Below, piece by piece: positions 41,101 through 49,002 of a stretch of 64,000 nucleotides of DNA (the stretch's first letter is position 1; every line of letters begins with the position of its first letter). The translations under genes were made by a program, and so were the position numbers. A model generated the notes under the pieces. The model was not told the DNA's origin. It saw nothing but the letters and a program-made list of their open reading frames with translations, and did no database searches. The stretch lies in contig NC_089399.1 of assembly GCF_003171515.1 (NCBI RefSeq), positions 1,612,001 through 1,676,000 on the forward strand, read 5' to 3'. The stretch is from Pyrenophora tritici-repentis (Eukaryota; Ascomycota; Dothideomycetes; Pleosporales; Pleosporaceae).

Positions 41101-41181
41101 CTGCCTCAAGAACTGACTGACTGAACTGAGTCTTGGCAGTCAGTTCAGTCAGTTCGAACTGAGTTACCTGACTGATAGCAA
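38113..41181 (-). mobile_element. second hAT transposon
   Basis: About 3.07 kb. The ends share TTGCTATCAGTCAG in inverted orientation; the classical hAT end CAG..CTG would be at 38120 and 41174. Both subterminal regions are dense arrays of ACTGACTG/CAGTCAGTTCAG motifs. One transposase gene is intact on the minus strand. I find no clear 8-bp target duplication with either choice of end. Confidence 0.85.
38284..40785 (-). CDS. hAT transposase
   Basis: 833 aa from MSTPSNSGLRRLVECDK; an in-frame ATG four codons upstream is also possible. A run of seven Asp is encoded by a GAC microsatellite (about 40602-40625 on the plus strand as GTC). BED-like zinc finger: WLCRYCHQRRKQ with later His. Core: VSFDNWTSTGGQYAFTGLCV, YFVLDNASNNDTAVESLAEE, RRLRCCCHILNLSAQ. 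C-terminal dimerisation: VLTIPAAAADCERTFSELGD. It is related to but clearly distinct from the transposase at 22417-24981. Intact. Confidence 0.93.
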   Translation of the reverse strand: MSTPSNSGLRRLVECDKRNSPLPSLSNAPTVGDTASEAQADEPLAVQADFPNDGDDDDDDDNYDGPDFKRVPYLERRQVERNSRGGPKSWIYRHGWAVWHRKYKKNYWLCRYCHQRRKQEACYEADSTTNAGRHLSSNKPGHSHGPNGPVPIASREGNIMGALAKSQVHIMRSKGIEVSQEVANEMAASFSTSRFQDALKDWVVADNQSLRVIETPQFRAMIAAVSPLAEALLWRSHQTLHDHIITEYNTYIPAVANYLREARSLIHVSFDNWTSTGGQYAFTGLCVHYLNSEGKLVDHLLGLPELHGAHTGNNIAAAATTILRLFGVDNARVGYFVLDNASNNDTAVESLAEEFGFIASERRLRCCCHILNLSAQLVIWGKDRSAYENEAAHLEEEEKYMDEWRKYGPVGVLFDVIASICTPQTRQLLERLQCEEAESLGVTPHIRQLVKPVKTRWNSYFNTFVRAAELHGPIDGYIECKLEEHSAATATSRRRKNREQLPAAQPRLYIREGGLNGKDWATITEYIRLLEPFAEATRLLEGRGRHGRHGAIWEVLVTFEWLLDQLEALKDRLKDVNYEDLDAPEDHLITNVNLAHCKLAEYYAKFDNAPVYYTATILHPHYKHHLSALWKVPDTHVTARDGVHYRDGWLDNNHRAFLRMWQGRKDSAATSAHTVTPPRKKPRLGISTSRSAFLQSSIEQSTRQLEASLAEDEYEIWKRQPALAEEDWLSLNPLLYWESVAGQFPILSKFAIDVLTIPAAAADCERTFSELGDMLGTRRLHMKPELISALQSLKSWKRLGIQPTTTSASGLARTLSEEEISKVQEHLSQFDVR

Positions 41182-41188
41182 GTAGACT

Positions 41189-41338
41189 CCGCAACAATCA
41201 ATTCAATCCGGTCACTCTCCTAGACCCACTTACCTATCTAGGTAGGGCTTAAACTCCTATAGGTAACTACTAGGCTTAAAGCGGTAATCAATCAATCCAA
41301 TCTGAACCTTCTAGGACCCACTTAATTGATTGTTGCGG
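41189..41338. repeat. 150-bp foldback (MITE-like) element
   Basis: Begins CCGCAACAATCAATT and ends with its exact reverse complement, flanked by ACT on both sides (41186-41188 and 41339-41341). Inside, a roughly 40-bp segment with CAATCAAT[TC]CAATC and CTAG[AG][AC]CCCACTTA is present twice in direct order. It has no coding capacity. The ends and the 3-bp duplication would fit a small PIF/Harbinger-type or similar non-autonomous element. Confidence 0.65.
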
Positions 41339-41433
41339 ACTGTGATACCTATACCTATCACGAAATCTATCTTGCCGCTCAGCGAGGGACTAACCTCCAT
41401 CTTGTGGGAGAGACTCGAGGAAGTAAGTTTTAG

Positions 41434-41765
41434 CCCGCATTATCAATGCATCGTTCGTCTTCCACAACAATCTAACCCTCCCACCAGAACACTCTTACCC
41501 ACACTCTTTCACCAACGACGACTCCAAGGGCAACAAACTCACCTTCCCAAAAGACTGTCCTGCCAATGACGACAGCCGTTATGAGTTCCCACTTAAGAAT
41601 GGAAGTCCTTATGATGGCGGCAAGAACAATGTTAAGCAGGGTGATGAGAGAGTCGTCTTCTACTACGAAGACGGCGAGATAAGCTACGATGGTAACCCAC
41701 AGGTCTATTATTGTGGGATAATGACACACAAGGGGGCGCCTAGCGGAGGCTTTTTACTTTGCTAA
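41434..41765 (+). pseudogene. orphan 3' exon of a T1/U2-type ribonuclease
   Basis: After a TTTAG acceptor, 110 codons encode the C-terminal part of a fungal guanyl-preferring ribonuclease (N1/T1/U2 family; ribotoxins share this fold). The four catalytic positions are seen in family context: His in YPHSF, Glu in YEFPL, Arg in ERVVF and His in IMTHKG. Cys residues in DCPAN, YYCGI and the final LLC fit disulfides. The spacing between YPH and YEFP is longer than in RNase T1 and closer to U2/ribotoxin-like members. No exon with start codon and signal peptide is found upstream; there the foldback element and the hAT element intervene. It is probably a gene truncated by transposon insertion, though an unrecognised short 5' exon at 41342-41422 cannot be excluded. 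Confidence 0.6.
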
Positions 41766-42314
41766 GTTGGAGCTCTATGGTCTTGCGGTTTTCGTGTGAT
41801 TAGGTGCTGTCTAGCGTTAGTGGCAATTACAAGAGGCGCGACATTTACGTACCCGTGCTTTTTATATTCGCGGTTTTATTTGCGGTTCCTCAGTGCGACC
41901 TCGATTCCTTCGTGGGTCTGATACCAGGTGTCCTACTCAATCAATCTCTTAGCCGGAATACTTTGCTCCTCCCATTATACGTTAACTGCGGTCCTTGTTT
42001 TATCACATACCCTACCTAGGTAGACTGCTGCGCACACATGATTTAGATTCTTCAAAGATGCCATTCTCCTGTTTCTATCTAAAACAACCCCTCCGCGTTC
42101 TCACGTTAAAGGGCCGCTCTTTCTCTCCATTCTTCCAAGCTACTCTGACTTCCTTTCTCACTCTTTGAGCAACATCCACTAACGCGGTAGAGAATTCTTC
42201 CTCAAAGTCAGGTACCCCTAATGCTATGTCGACCTGGACGTGCTTCAATCCCTCCATTTCTGCTGCGATTCGCTTCGAGCATCTACTTCACGCCTCAAGA
42301 TTATATAGAGGAAC
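41766..42314. other. gene-poor flank with a minus-strand ORF remnant
   Basis: Contains a minus-strand frame (42257-42075, extending to about 42280) encoding a charged peptide with GLKHVQVDIALGVPDFEEEF and DVAQRVRKEVRVAWKNGEKE. It could be the last part of a gene cut by the Ty3 element. The 5 bp GGAAC at 42310-42314 is the target duplication. Confidence 0.35.
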
Positions 42315-42502
42315 TGTGAACGGTCTGTAGGGACTGTATTCCAGCTACCTAGTCCAGATGCTATTTACAGTCAAGATGAAGAAAGAAGGTAAGACGCAAG
42401 CGGCGAGCCTGCTTTGTTTGGGTTGGCGCACGGCCCTCACGTTGCCGGGGAAGCGACTAGGCTAGCAGCCTAGTCATGTGACTCGAGGCTCAGCCCGTTA
42501 CA
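42315..42502 (-). repeat. 3' LTR of Ty3 copy 2
   Basis: 188 bp, apparently identical to the other three LTRs of this family in the window. Confidence 0.95.
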
Positions 42503-45500
42503 TTACCCCCCTCCTTTCCCTTTAGCGCGTAGTTTTCTCCATTTCCTCCAAGCGTCAGTCTTTAGTACGTTACTCACAGGTTCCCATGTCGGTTCAGTAT
42601 AGTCCACCCACTTCACATATGCCTCCTTGATTTCTTTCCCTCCCTGCCTTGTTGTGCGTTCGCCCAGAATACGTTCAACCAGCCATAGCTCGTCTCCATC
42701 TACAAGTATAGGCCCTGGCTGAGTGTCTCCAACCTTCTGCGATGGGAGAGAGTCGTTAGGCGCGTAGCGAAGCAGGTCTACGTGGAAGACAGGATGGATC
42801 TTCCCCGGAACGTCAAGTTGATAAGAGTGGGAGTTGACCTGCCTCAAGACTTTGTACTTTCCATGCAACCAGTCTAGCTTCTTGGAAGGTCGTGTTGTCT
42901 TCACGTTTCTAAGGTTCAAAAACACCCAGTCTCCCTCCTTGTATTGGGGCGCTGCTGTTCTTGTCTTGTTAGCTTGATGTTGCTGTTTCTCTTGTGTTAT
43001 CGCGATCGCAGCTTGGGCCCACTCTGTTGCGTCTTGGAGTCTTTTAAGGAAGCCTTCTGCCAGTGCTTCGCCGTCTCTCTTTGGTCGGTCCTGAATAGTT
43101 CGATCCTCTACCAGCTGAATGGGTTCATTGTGATATCCGTGCATAAAATAGAAGGGGCTTAGGCCAGTAGATGAGGCCTCGCGATTGTTGATTGCTCCCA
43201 TAACGATAGGTAAAAGTGCTAGCCAATTTTCTTGCGTGTAGGTGGCCCAGATTCGAATCATCTTCTCAATCTCTTGGTTCATTCGCTCTGTTGCACCATC
43301 GGTTTGCGGATGATAGGCAGTCGACAGGCGTTGCTCAACGCTGAGGAGTTTACAGAAATGCCTCCAAAGATCGCTGACGAATTGTGGTCCTCTATCGCTC
43401 GTAATTGCCGTTGGAATACCATGAATAGGGTAATGCCGTTCTAAAAGCCGTTGTGCTACTGCTTCTGCCGAGATATCGTGCATGCCTTCCAGTTCAACTC
43501 CCTTTGTCAGCCGATCAGTGACCACCATGCAGTTCGTTGCGTCATCGCGTCCAGATGGCGGCAAGTCCGTAATAAAATCGATTGAAAGTTCTCCCCATAT
43601 ACGTTCTGGGATCGGTAGCGGTTTAAGGAGGCCCTTCTTTGTCTCTCTCCATATCGTATTCCTCCCGCAAATCTCGCAGTTACGGACAAAGCGTCGCACG
43701 TCGCTTGCTACACCTGACCAGAAGAACTGCCTTGATAAGATTGAGTAGGTAAGATCTCGTCCAGGATGGCCGGTGATATGCGAGTCGTGAATATTTTGAA
43801 TAATTCGTGTGCGAAGTGGTTCGCAGTCAGGGATCCATATCCGGTCTCGAAATCGCAACAGGCCTCTCTCGTCTAGGGTGCATTCTGCTATACTCACTGA
43901 CTTCTCCTTCTGAAGTTTGGTAGGGAGGTTCCGCTCCTTGTTTGCTACCAGCGTAGTGAGCTCCTGATAAAGCTTATCCTCTTGGCGGCTTCGGTGCCAG
44001 AGATTTTGCATGTCCTGGTCCTCAAACATGCGTATCTCTTCTGTGAAGTCAATCTCCTCGGACGACAGGGACTGGATTTGAACACTCTGCAAGTGCTTGC
44101 TCTGGAAAAGACGGATAAATCGAGACCGTATTCGTTCATCGTCGTAGTTGGCGGGTAGGTCTTGTTCTCGTCGTGACAGGGCGTCAGGTTTTCCCATAGT
44201 CTTTCCAGGTTTCCATTCCAGGGAGAAGTCGAATCGTGAGAGAAACTCTGACCAACGTACTTGTCTTTCAGACAGCTGTCGTTCGCGGTAGAAGTATTGA
44301 AGGTTCTTGTGGTCCGTCAGAACTGTGAACTTCCTAACCATACGTAGTTCAGGAGCCCATGCTTCTAAGCAACGAACAATAGCTAGAAGCTCCTTGTCAT
44401 GAATTGGATAATTGGCCTCTGTTGGTGAGTGCTTCTTTGAGTAGTAGGCAACGGGTTGCCAGTTGTTGTTCTTGTCCTTCTGCAGCAATAGGCCGCCAGT
44501 TGCATGTCCTGAGGAGTCGGCTTCTACCAAGGTGTCCTTCTCTGGATCAAAATGGCCGAGTATTGGTGCTGTAATGAGAAGTTCCTTAATCGTTTCAAAT
44601 GCTTGATTGCAAGCCTCGTCCCAATGAAAAACCATCTCTTTCTTAGTTAGGTTGATAAGCGGTTCAGCAATGTCCGAGAAGTTTGGTATAAAAACTCGGT
44701 AAAAGTTGGCAAAACCAATAAATGCTCGGATAGCCTTAACTGACGTTGGTGTAGCCCATTCGCGGATTGCGATAATCTTTTCAGGATCAACTCGAATGCC
44801 CACTTCTGCTTCCACAATGTACCCGAGGTATTTGACTCGTTTAGTCTCGAACTCGCACTTGTCGATATCAATCTGCAGTCCAGCGTCTATAAGGCGTTGA
44901 AGAACCTTTCCAACCTTCTCTCTGTGATCCTGAAGCGATCCTGACGAGTAGATTAAGATGTCGTCAACGTAGGCTGAAACAAAGTCGTCAAGGTAATCCT
45001 GTAGAACACCATTTACGTAGCGTTGAAATGCGGCTGGTGCTCCTGTTAGTCCGAAGGGAGCAACCCGCCATTCGAATAGGCCGTATCTTGTTCGGAAAGC
45101 TGTCTTCCATTCTTCTCCTTTGGCCACACGGATCTTGTGGAAGGCTGCGATAACGTCAAGTTTTGTGAACCATTTAGCTTTAGCTACATTTCTCAGTGTT
45201 TCTGTGAATAGAGGCAGAGGGTAACGGTCCTTCCTGGTGATGTTGTTCAAGCCTCGGTAGTCAACGCAAAATCGGATGCCCCCTCCTGGCTTTTTGACCA
45301 TCAGGACGGGTGCAGCTGCGGGAGAGTTACTTGCGCGGATAAAATCCTTGTCTAACAGCTCGGTGAGAGTTTTCCTAAGCACTAGTAACTCTTCTCGGCT
45401 CATGCCGTAGAGCGGACCCCATGGAATGGTCTTCTCGTTTCCGTCTTGATCCTTTTCAATCTCAATGTGGAGATCAACGCCTTTACGATGCGGGGGAAGT

Positions 45501-46138
45501 TTCTCAGCTAGGAAATGGTCGAAAGCCTTCAGCCATTGGTGGTACTGGGGTGGGAGCTTCGTCTTTGGATCGGATCGTTTGCGCGGTTTCAAAGCTTTCT
45601 CAATGTCGGCGATGGAAACAGCGAACAGTCCAGTGTCGAGCGCAATACCGTCTCCTTTGTTCTTCCTACGGCTTCTTCTCACCTCCGCCATGAATGCGGA
45701 AGCCATCACCTGAGTAGCCTTCATTAGTGGTGGCTTGTATGACGCTTTCTTGTGGTTCCATGCGCGGATGTTTGACGCGCCGATATCTAGGCAGCCTTGT
45801 TTGGCCGAAATTGTGACGTCGGCATCTTCTAACCAGGGCTTTCCTAGGATCACGTCGTAAGTTAGGCCAGGTACAACGTAGAAGAAGACGCGTTTCTGCT
45901 GGTGGCCGTCTATGTCTATCGAGGCGTAAGTAACTGTATCTAGGACAGTACTTGGTTCTGCGTTCTTCCCAGCTGCTTCCTCTAGCTGGCGCGGGGCTAT
46001 CTTGATTGATGGCAGTCTCAGAGATCGAAAGAGTTGTTCATTAATGGCAGAATAGCAAAGGCAACCTGAGTCAACAAGTCCAGTGACAAAGTCAGTTCCA
46101 TTAAGTCTAACGTCCAGTACAAAGGGATCGCTATCCAT
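42503..46138 (-). CDS. Pol polyprotein of Ty3 copy 2
   Basis: 1211 aa, with the same protease, reverse transcriptase, RNase H, integrase and chromodomain motifs as copy 1 and no amino-acid difference seen. It follows gag in the same frame after a single UAG (46189-46187) and 16 sense codons. Confidence 0.97.
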   Translation of the reverse strand: MDSDPFVLDVRLNGTDFVTGLVDSGCLCYSAINEQLFRSLRLPSIKIAPRQLEEAAGKNAEPSTVLDTVTYASIDIDGHQQKRVFFYVVPGLTYDVILGKPWLEDADVTISAKQGCLDIGASNIRAWNHKKASYKPPLMKATQVMASAFMAEVRRSRRKNKGDGIALDTGLFAVSIADIEKALKPRKRSDPKTKLPPQYHQWLKAFDHFLAEKLPPHRKGVDLHIEIEKDQDGNEKTIPWGPLYGMSREELLVLRKTLTELLDKDFIRASNSPAAAPVLMVKKPGGGIRFCVDYRGLNNITRKDRYPLPLFTETLRNVAKAKWFTKLDVIAAFHKIRVAKGEEWKTAFRTRYGLFEWRVAPFGLTGAPAAFQRYVNGVLQDYLDDFVSAYVDDILIYSSGSLQDHREKVGKVLQRLIDAGLQIDIDKCEFETKRVKYLGYIVEAEVGIRVDPEKIIAIREWATPTSVKAIRAFIGFANFYRVFIPNFSDIAEPLINLTKKEMVFHWDEACNQAFETIKELLITAPILGHFDPEKDTLVEADSSGHATGGLLLQKDKNNNWQPVAYYSKKHSPTEANYPIHDKELLAIVRCLEAWAPELRMVRKFTVLTDHKNLQYFYRERQLSERQVRWSEFLSRFDFSLEWKPGKTMGKPDALSRREQDLPANYDDERIRSRFIRLFQSKHLQSVQIQSLSSEEIDFTEEIRMFEDQDMQNLWHRSRQEDKLYQELTTLVANKERNLPTKLQKEKSVSIAECTLDERGLLRFRDRIWIPDCEPLRTRIIQNIHDSHITGHPGRDLTYSILSRQFFWSGVASDVRRFVRNCEICGRNTIWRETKKGLLKPLPIPERIWGELSIDFITDLPPSGRDDATNCMVVTDRLTKGVELEGMHDISAEAVAQRLLERHYPIHGIPTAITSDRGPQFVSDLWRHFCKLLSVEQRLSTAYHPQTDGATERMNQEIEKMIRIWATYTQENWLALLPIVMGAINNREASSTGLSPFYFMHGYHNEPIQLVEDRTIQDRPKRDGEALAEGFLKRLQDATEWAQAAIAITQEKQQHQANKTRTAAPQYKEGDWVFLNLRNVKTTRPSKKLDWLHGKYKVLRQVNSHSYQLDVPGKIHPVFHVDLLRYAPNDSLPSQKVGDTQPGPILVDGDELWLVERILGERTTRQGGKEIKEAYVKWVDYTEPTWEPVSNVLKTDAWRKWRKLRAKGKGGG

Positions 46139-46186
46139 CTTTTGCTTTCCGGTCTCTTTCCATTCTTTCTGAGCTGCCGCGTGTTC

Positions 46187-47359
46187 CTATTGCTCTGCTT
46201 CGGAGTCTTCTGGATCTTCCTCCTCTACAGCTGCCTTGGTGACCACAGTACTCTTTGCTGTCTTGACGCTAACGTGAGTTGGTCGTAGAGCGGCTGCTAA
46301 CGGGCATGTAGCTATTCGGCAATTGTTGCGGCCGCATCGGAGGCAGCGTCGTTCCTGGCGTCGAGCATCGATTTCCTCTTGGTTGACCCATTTTGCTCGT
46401 TTTCCAATAAGTTCTCGGTCTTCGGGACGCCTAGATGGATATCCATTCATGTTGGTCTTGCCGCGGAGGCCGACAGCGTTCACTTGGGTAGTTGTAGGCT
46501 GCGTAGGTTCCCATTCCATCATGTCTTCGGGGGAAACTGCTGTGAGCGTGGCATTATTTGATTTTGCTGGTGGTTCATAGGTTGGTGCATTTTCAGCAGT
46601 TCGGCTACCGTAACGGCGGGTTGTTTTCGTCCATTGGCCGAACAACTCCATGTCGTTGCTAAGATCTGCACACTTCTGAGCGAACCTTGCGTATGTGCTT
46701 GTTTCTGCTCCTGATGTACCAACAAGCCTATCCTTTATCCTACCACTTAATGCATTGCGTAAGTAGGATATCTTCGTATGCTCAGGCCAGCTTTCTGCGT
46801 CAGCGTTGGCCATCTCTTTCTCAAACCGTGGATAGAAGGAAATAAACGTCTCGTCGTCCTTCTGGCGTATAGAGTAGAGGTTCTGAATGGCTTTCTCCTT
46901 CCGATTTCGTTCGCCGTAGAGGAGTTCAAGGCGGTCAAGCAGCTTGAAAGGGTTTGGCGATTCTTCTTTAACTTGTATCTCGTAGTATGTTGTAACGTTG
47001 GTTTTCGCTGCCCCATCAAGACGCATGTAGACGTAGCGTAGCTGAGCTTTTAGGCTTCCAATAGCTTGCGCGTCTTCTTCGATCTTGCCCTCCATCTCTA
47101 GCTTCCATCCTCGCCATTGTGATTTGTTTCCACCAAACGTAGGCGGGTGGGGTAAGCTGTGCCGCGGCTTTGGGGTTATAGGCACAGATGTGTTCGAAGT
47201 CTCGGAGGTTGGCGTTGGATCAGTGGTGGCGTCTGTATTGTGACCAGGCGTTTGAGGTAGCTCGTGCGATGGTGCTTCCAGCCTCTCCATCCTAGTGCTC
47301 ATGTCTTCAAGTCTCTGTAGTAGCGACTGTAACAGCTGGTTCGAATCGTTCGTCGTCAT
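46187..47359 (-). CDS. Gag of Ty3 copy 2
   Basis: 390 aa, the complete form of the protein split in copy 1. A coiled-coil-like N-terminus (LLQSLLQRLEDMSTRMERLE) is followed by a Pro/Thr linker, a capsid-like region (NKSQWRGWKLEMEGK, RIKDRLVGTSGAETSTYARF) and a Cys-rich knuckle CLRCGRNNCRIATC with Cys where retroviral knuckles have His. It ends at UAG in the context CAA-UAG-GAA, with the pol frame open beyond. Confidence 0.93.
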   Translation of the reverse strand: MTTNDSNQLLQSLLQRLEDMSTRMERLEAPSHELPQTPGHNTDATTDPTPTSETSNTSVPITPKPRHSLPHPPTFGGNKSQWRGWKLEMEGKIEEDAQAIGSLKAQLRYVYMRLDGAAKTNVTTYYEIQVKEESPNPFKLLDRLELLYGERNRKEKAIQNLYSIRQKDDETFISFYPRFEKEMANADAESWPEHTKISYLRNALSGRIKDRLVGTSGAETSTYARFAQKCADLSNDMELFGQWTKTTRRYGSRTAENAPTYEPPAKSNNATLTAVSPEDMMEWEPTQPTTTQVNAVGLRGKTNMNGYPSRRPEDRELIGKRAKWVNQEEIDARRQERRCLRCGRNNCRIATCPLAAALRPTHVSVKTAKSTVVTKAAVEEEDPEDSEAEQ

Positions 47360-47401
47360 GTCAGTATCCCCGGGGAGCTCATTATAGCGGTGCTTTGGTT
47401 G

Positions 47402-47509
47402 CTGCGTGTTCTGCGTGTTCTGCGTGTTCTGCGTATTCTGCGTATTCTGCGTATTCTGCGTATTCTGCGTGTTCTGCGTGTTCTGCGTGTTCTGCGTATT
47501 CTGCGTGTT
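47402..47509 (-). repeat. 9-bp tandem repeat in Ty3 leader (12 units)
   Basis: Twelve 9-bp units (AACACGCAG/AATACGCAG on the element strand) in the order 1 C-type, 1 T-type, 3 C-type, 4 T-type, 3 C-type. Compare thirteen units in copy 1. Confidence 0.9.
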
Positions 47510-47516
47510 CTTCTTG

Positions 47517-47528
47517 ATCTTGACTGTA
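47517..47528 (-). promoter_or_regulatory. self-complementary primer-binding site of copy 2
   Basis: Same 12-base sequence, directly next to the 5' LTR, as at 21157-21168. Confidence 0.65.
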
Positions 47529-47716
47529 TGTGAACGGTCTGTAGGGACTGTATTCCAGCTACCTAGTCCAGATGCTATTTACAGTCAAGATGAAGAAAGA
47601 AGGTAAGACGCAAGCGGCGAGCCTGCTTTGTTTGGGTTGGCGCACGGCCCTCACGTTGCCGGGGAAGCGACTAGGCTAGCAGCCTAGTCATGTGACTCGA
47701 GGCTCAGCCCGTTACA
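47529..47716 (-). repeat. 5' LTR of Ty3 copy 2
   Basis: 188 bp; the target duplication GGAAC follows at 47717-47721. Confidence 0.95.
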
Positions 47717-47721
47717 GGAAC

Positions 47722-49002
47722 CCCTCCCAGAAAGTACTTCCCTCGCCAGACGTGATCATTTCAGGTGTATCGATTGGACAGAGTGTGAAAAGTGGTGTGA
47801 GGGAAGCAGACGTTAGAAGCAAAAGAATTTTGTAATATCTGGGAAAAGGAAAGTGTTTGATCGGGATATCAGGTGCACGGTATCGACATGTCTGACCACA
47901 CTTAGTAAACACTCGTCCTAGGTAGTGTAAACTTGTACATACGACAGTTTGCACGAGCTTAGAAAACCAAACAATTGCTGTGCTGGTGGGCAGCTCAATT
48001 CAAATGGCTTTGGATGGCTATCTCCAACTTTGTCTTTAGCACCTGGGCAACTTGAAGCTTGAGCTCACCACTACTGTTGCAAAAGCCATGCGATTATATG
48101 AGTCTTCGCAGTTCGAGAGGTAGCTTCGAGAAGAAGAGGGCCTGCGGTTGTGTGGATATGTTCGTTATTGCCGTAGTATCCGGGAATACTCAACCCTGGA
48201 AGCCTTCGGCAGGCGCATGTCTACCTAGGTAGCAAGACCCTCACACCACGAGTGCTTACTACTGTCTTTCCGTGCGGATATCTTCCATTTGATCGCGCTT
48301 TGTAAGATGTCGCAAGGAACGCTGGGTCCTTTATAACCCCAATGACTAAGGCTGAACATGTTACACCCGGATAGATCGTACCAGACGCGCATTGGGTTGA
48401 ACAAACTAAAGCTCATCAACCATTGGATTGAGCTTATGTGGCCCTTGCCCACCAATTTTCCATGCGATAATCATGTCGTAACTGCGCGCACAGCATTTGG
48501 GTAGGGGCGAGGAGACACCAATGGCCAGGATTTGTCCTTCACACCACTTGTCGCTGATACAATAATCAAAACATCAAAACTTCCATCTATAAGAATACTG
48601 TAAGATTTTCTCTTGGAATCAAACGAATGATGGAAAAGGCTACAGATGCACACTTCACTACATGTGCAACTTGCAACACCTCGAAGTAATTTCCGCACCC
48701 CCATCATCGCTTTCCTCTAACAGGTTATCTAACATTTGAATACCTTCAAACCTAGTCTGTCCGCCAATTAAACAGAGCCTGTGCAGCACTAACGGCTATT
48801 ATGCTGTAACGAAGAGGCACTGGTTATTTGGTGATCGTCAATTTAGTTGCAATATCCGTCCGCCAGTAGCTCCTCCCCATCATCTGTATGAAACGCTCAT
48901 TTTAATATAACAAACACAACGTTCAAAAAATACTCACTGCCCATAATGGAACTACTTAATTCACGTCGAGACACCTTTCTCCGCCATTGAGCTTCATTCG
49001 CC
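47722..49002. other. intergenic region
   Basis: No supported gene or RNA. The last few hundred bases are the likely promoter of the SGNH hydrolase; short ORFs here lack recognisable features. Confidence 0.4.

Larger units (their letters stand above)
42315..47716 (-). mobile_element. Ty3/gypsy chromovirus, copy 2 (intact)
   Basis: 5402-bp element on the minus strand with 188-bp LTRs (42315-42502, 47529-47716) and a perfect 5-bp target duplication GGAAC (42310-42314, 47717-47721). gag is uninterrupted. It is the inverted twin of copy 1 and shows the empty hAT site. Confidence 0.97.

Noticed and set aside
20969..47716. Inversion of the segment between the two Ty3 copies
   Set aside because: Copy 2 has matching duplications on both sides, which crossing-over between the copies would have separated.
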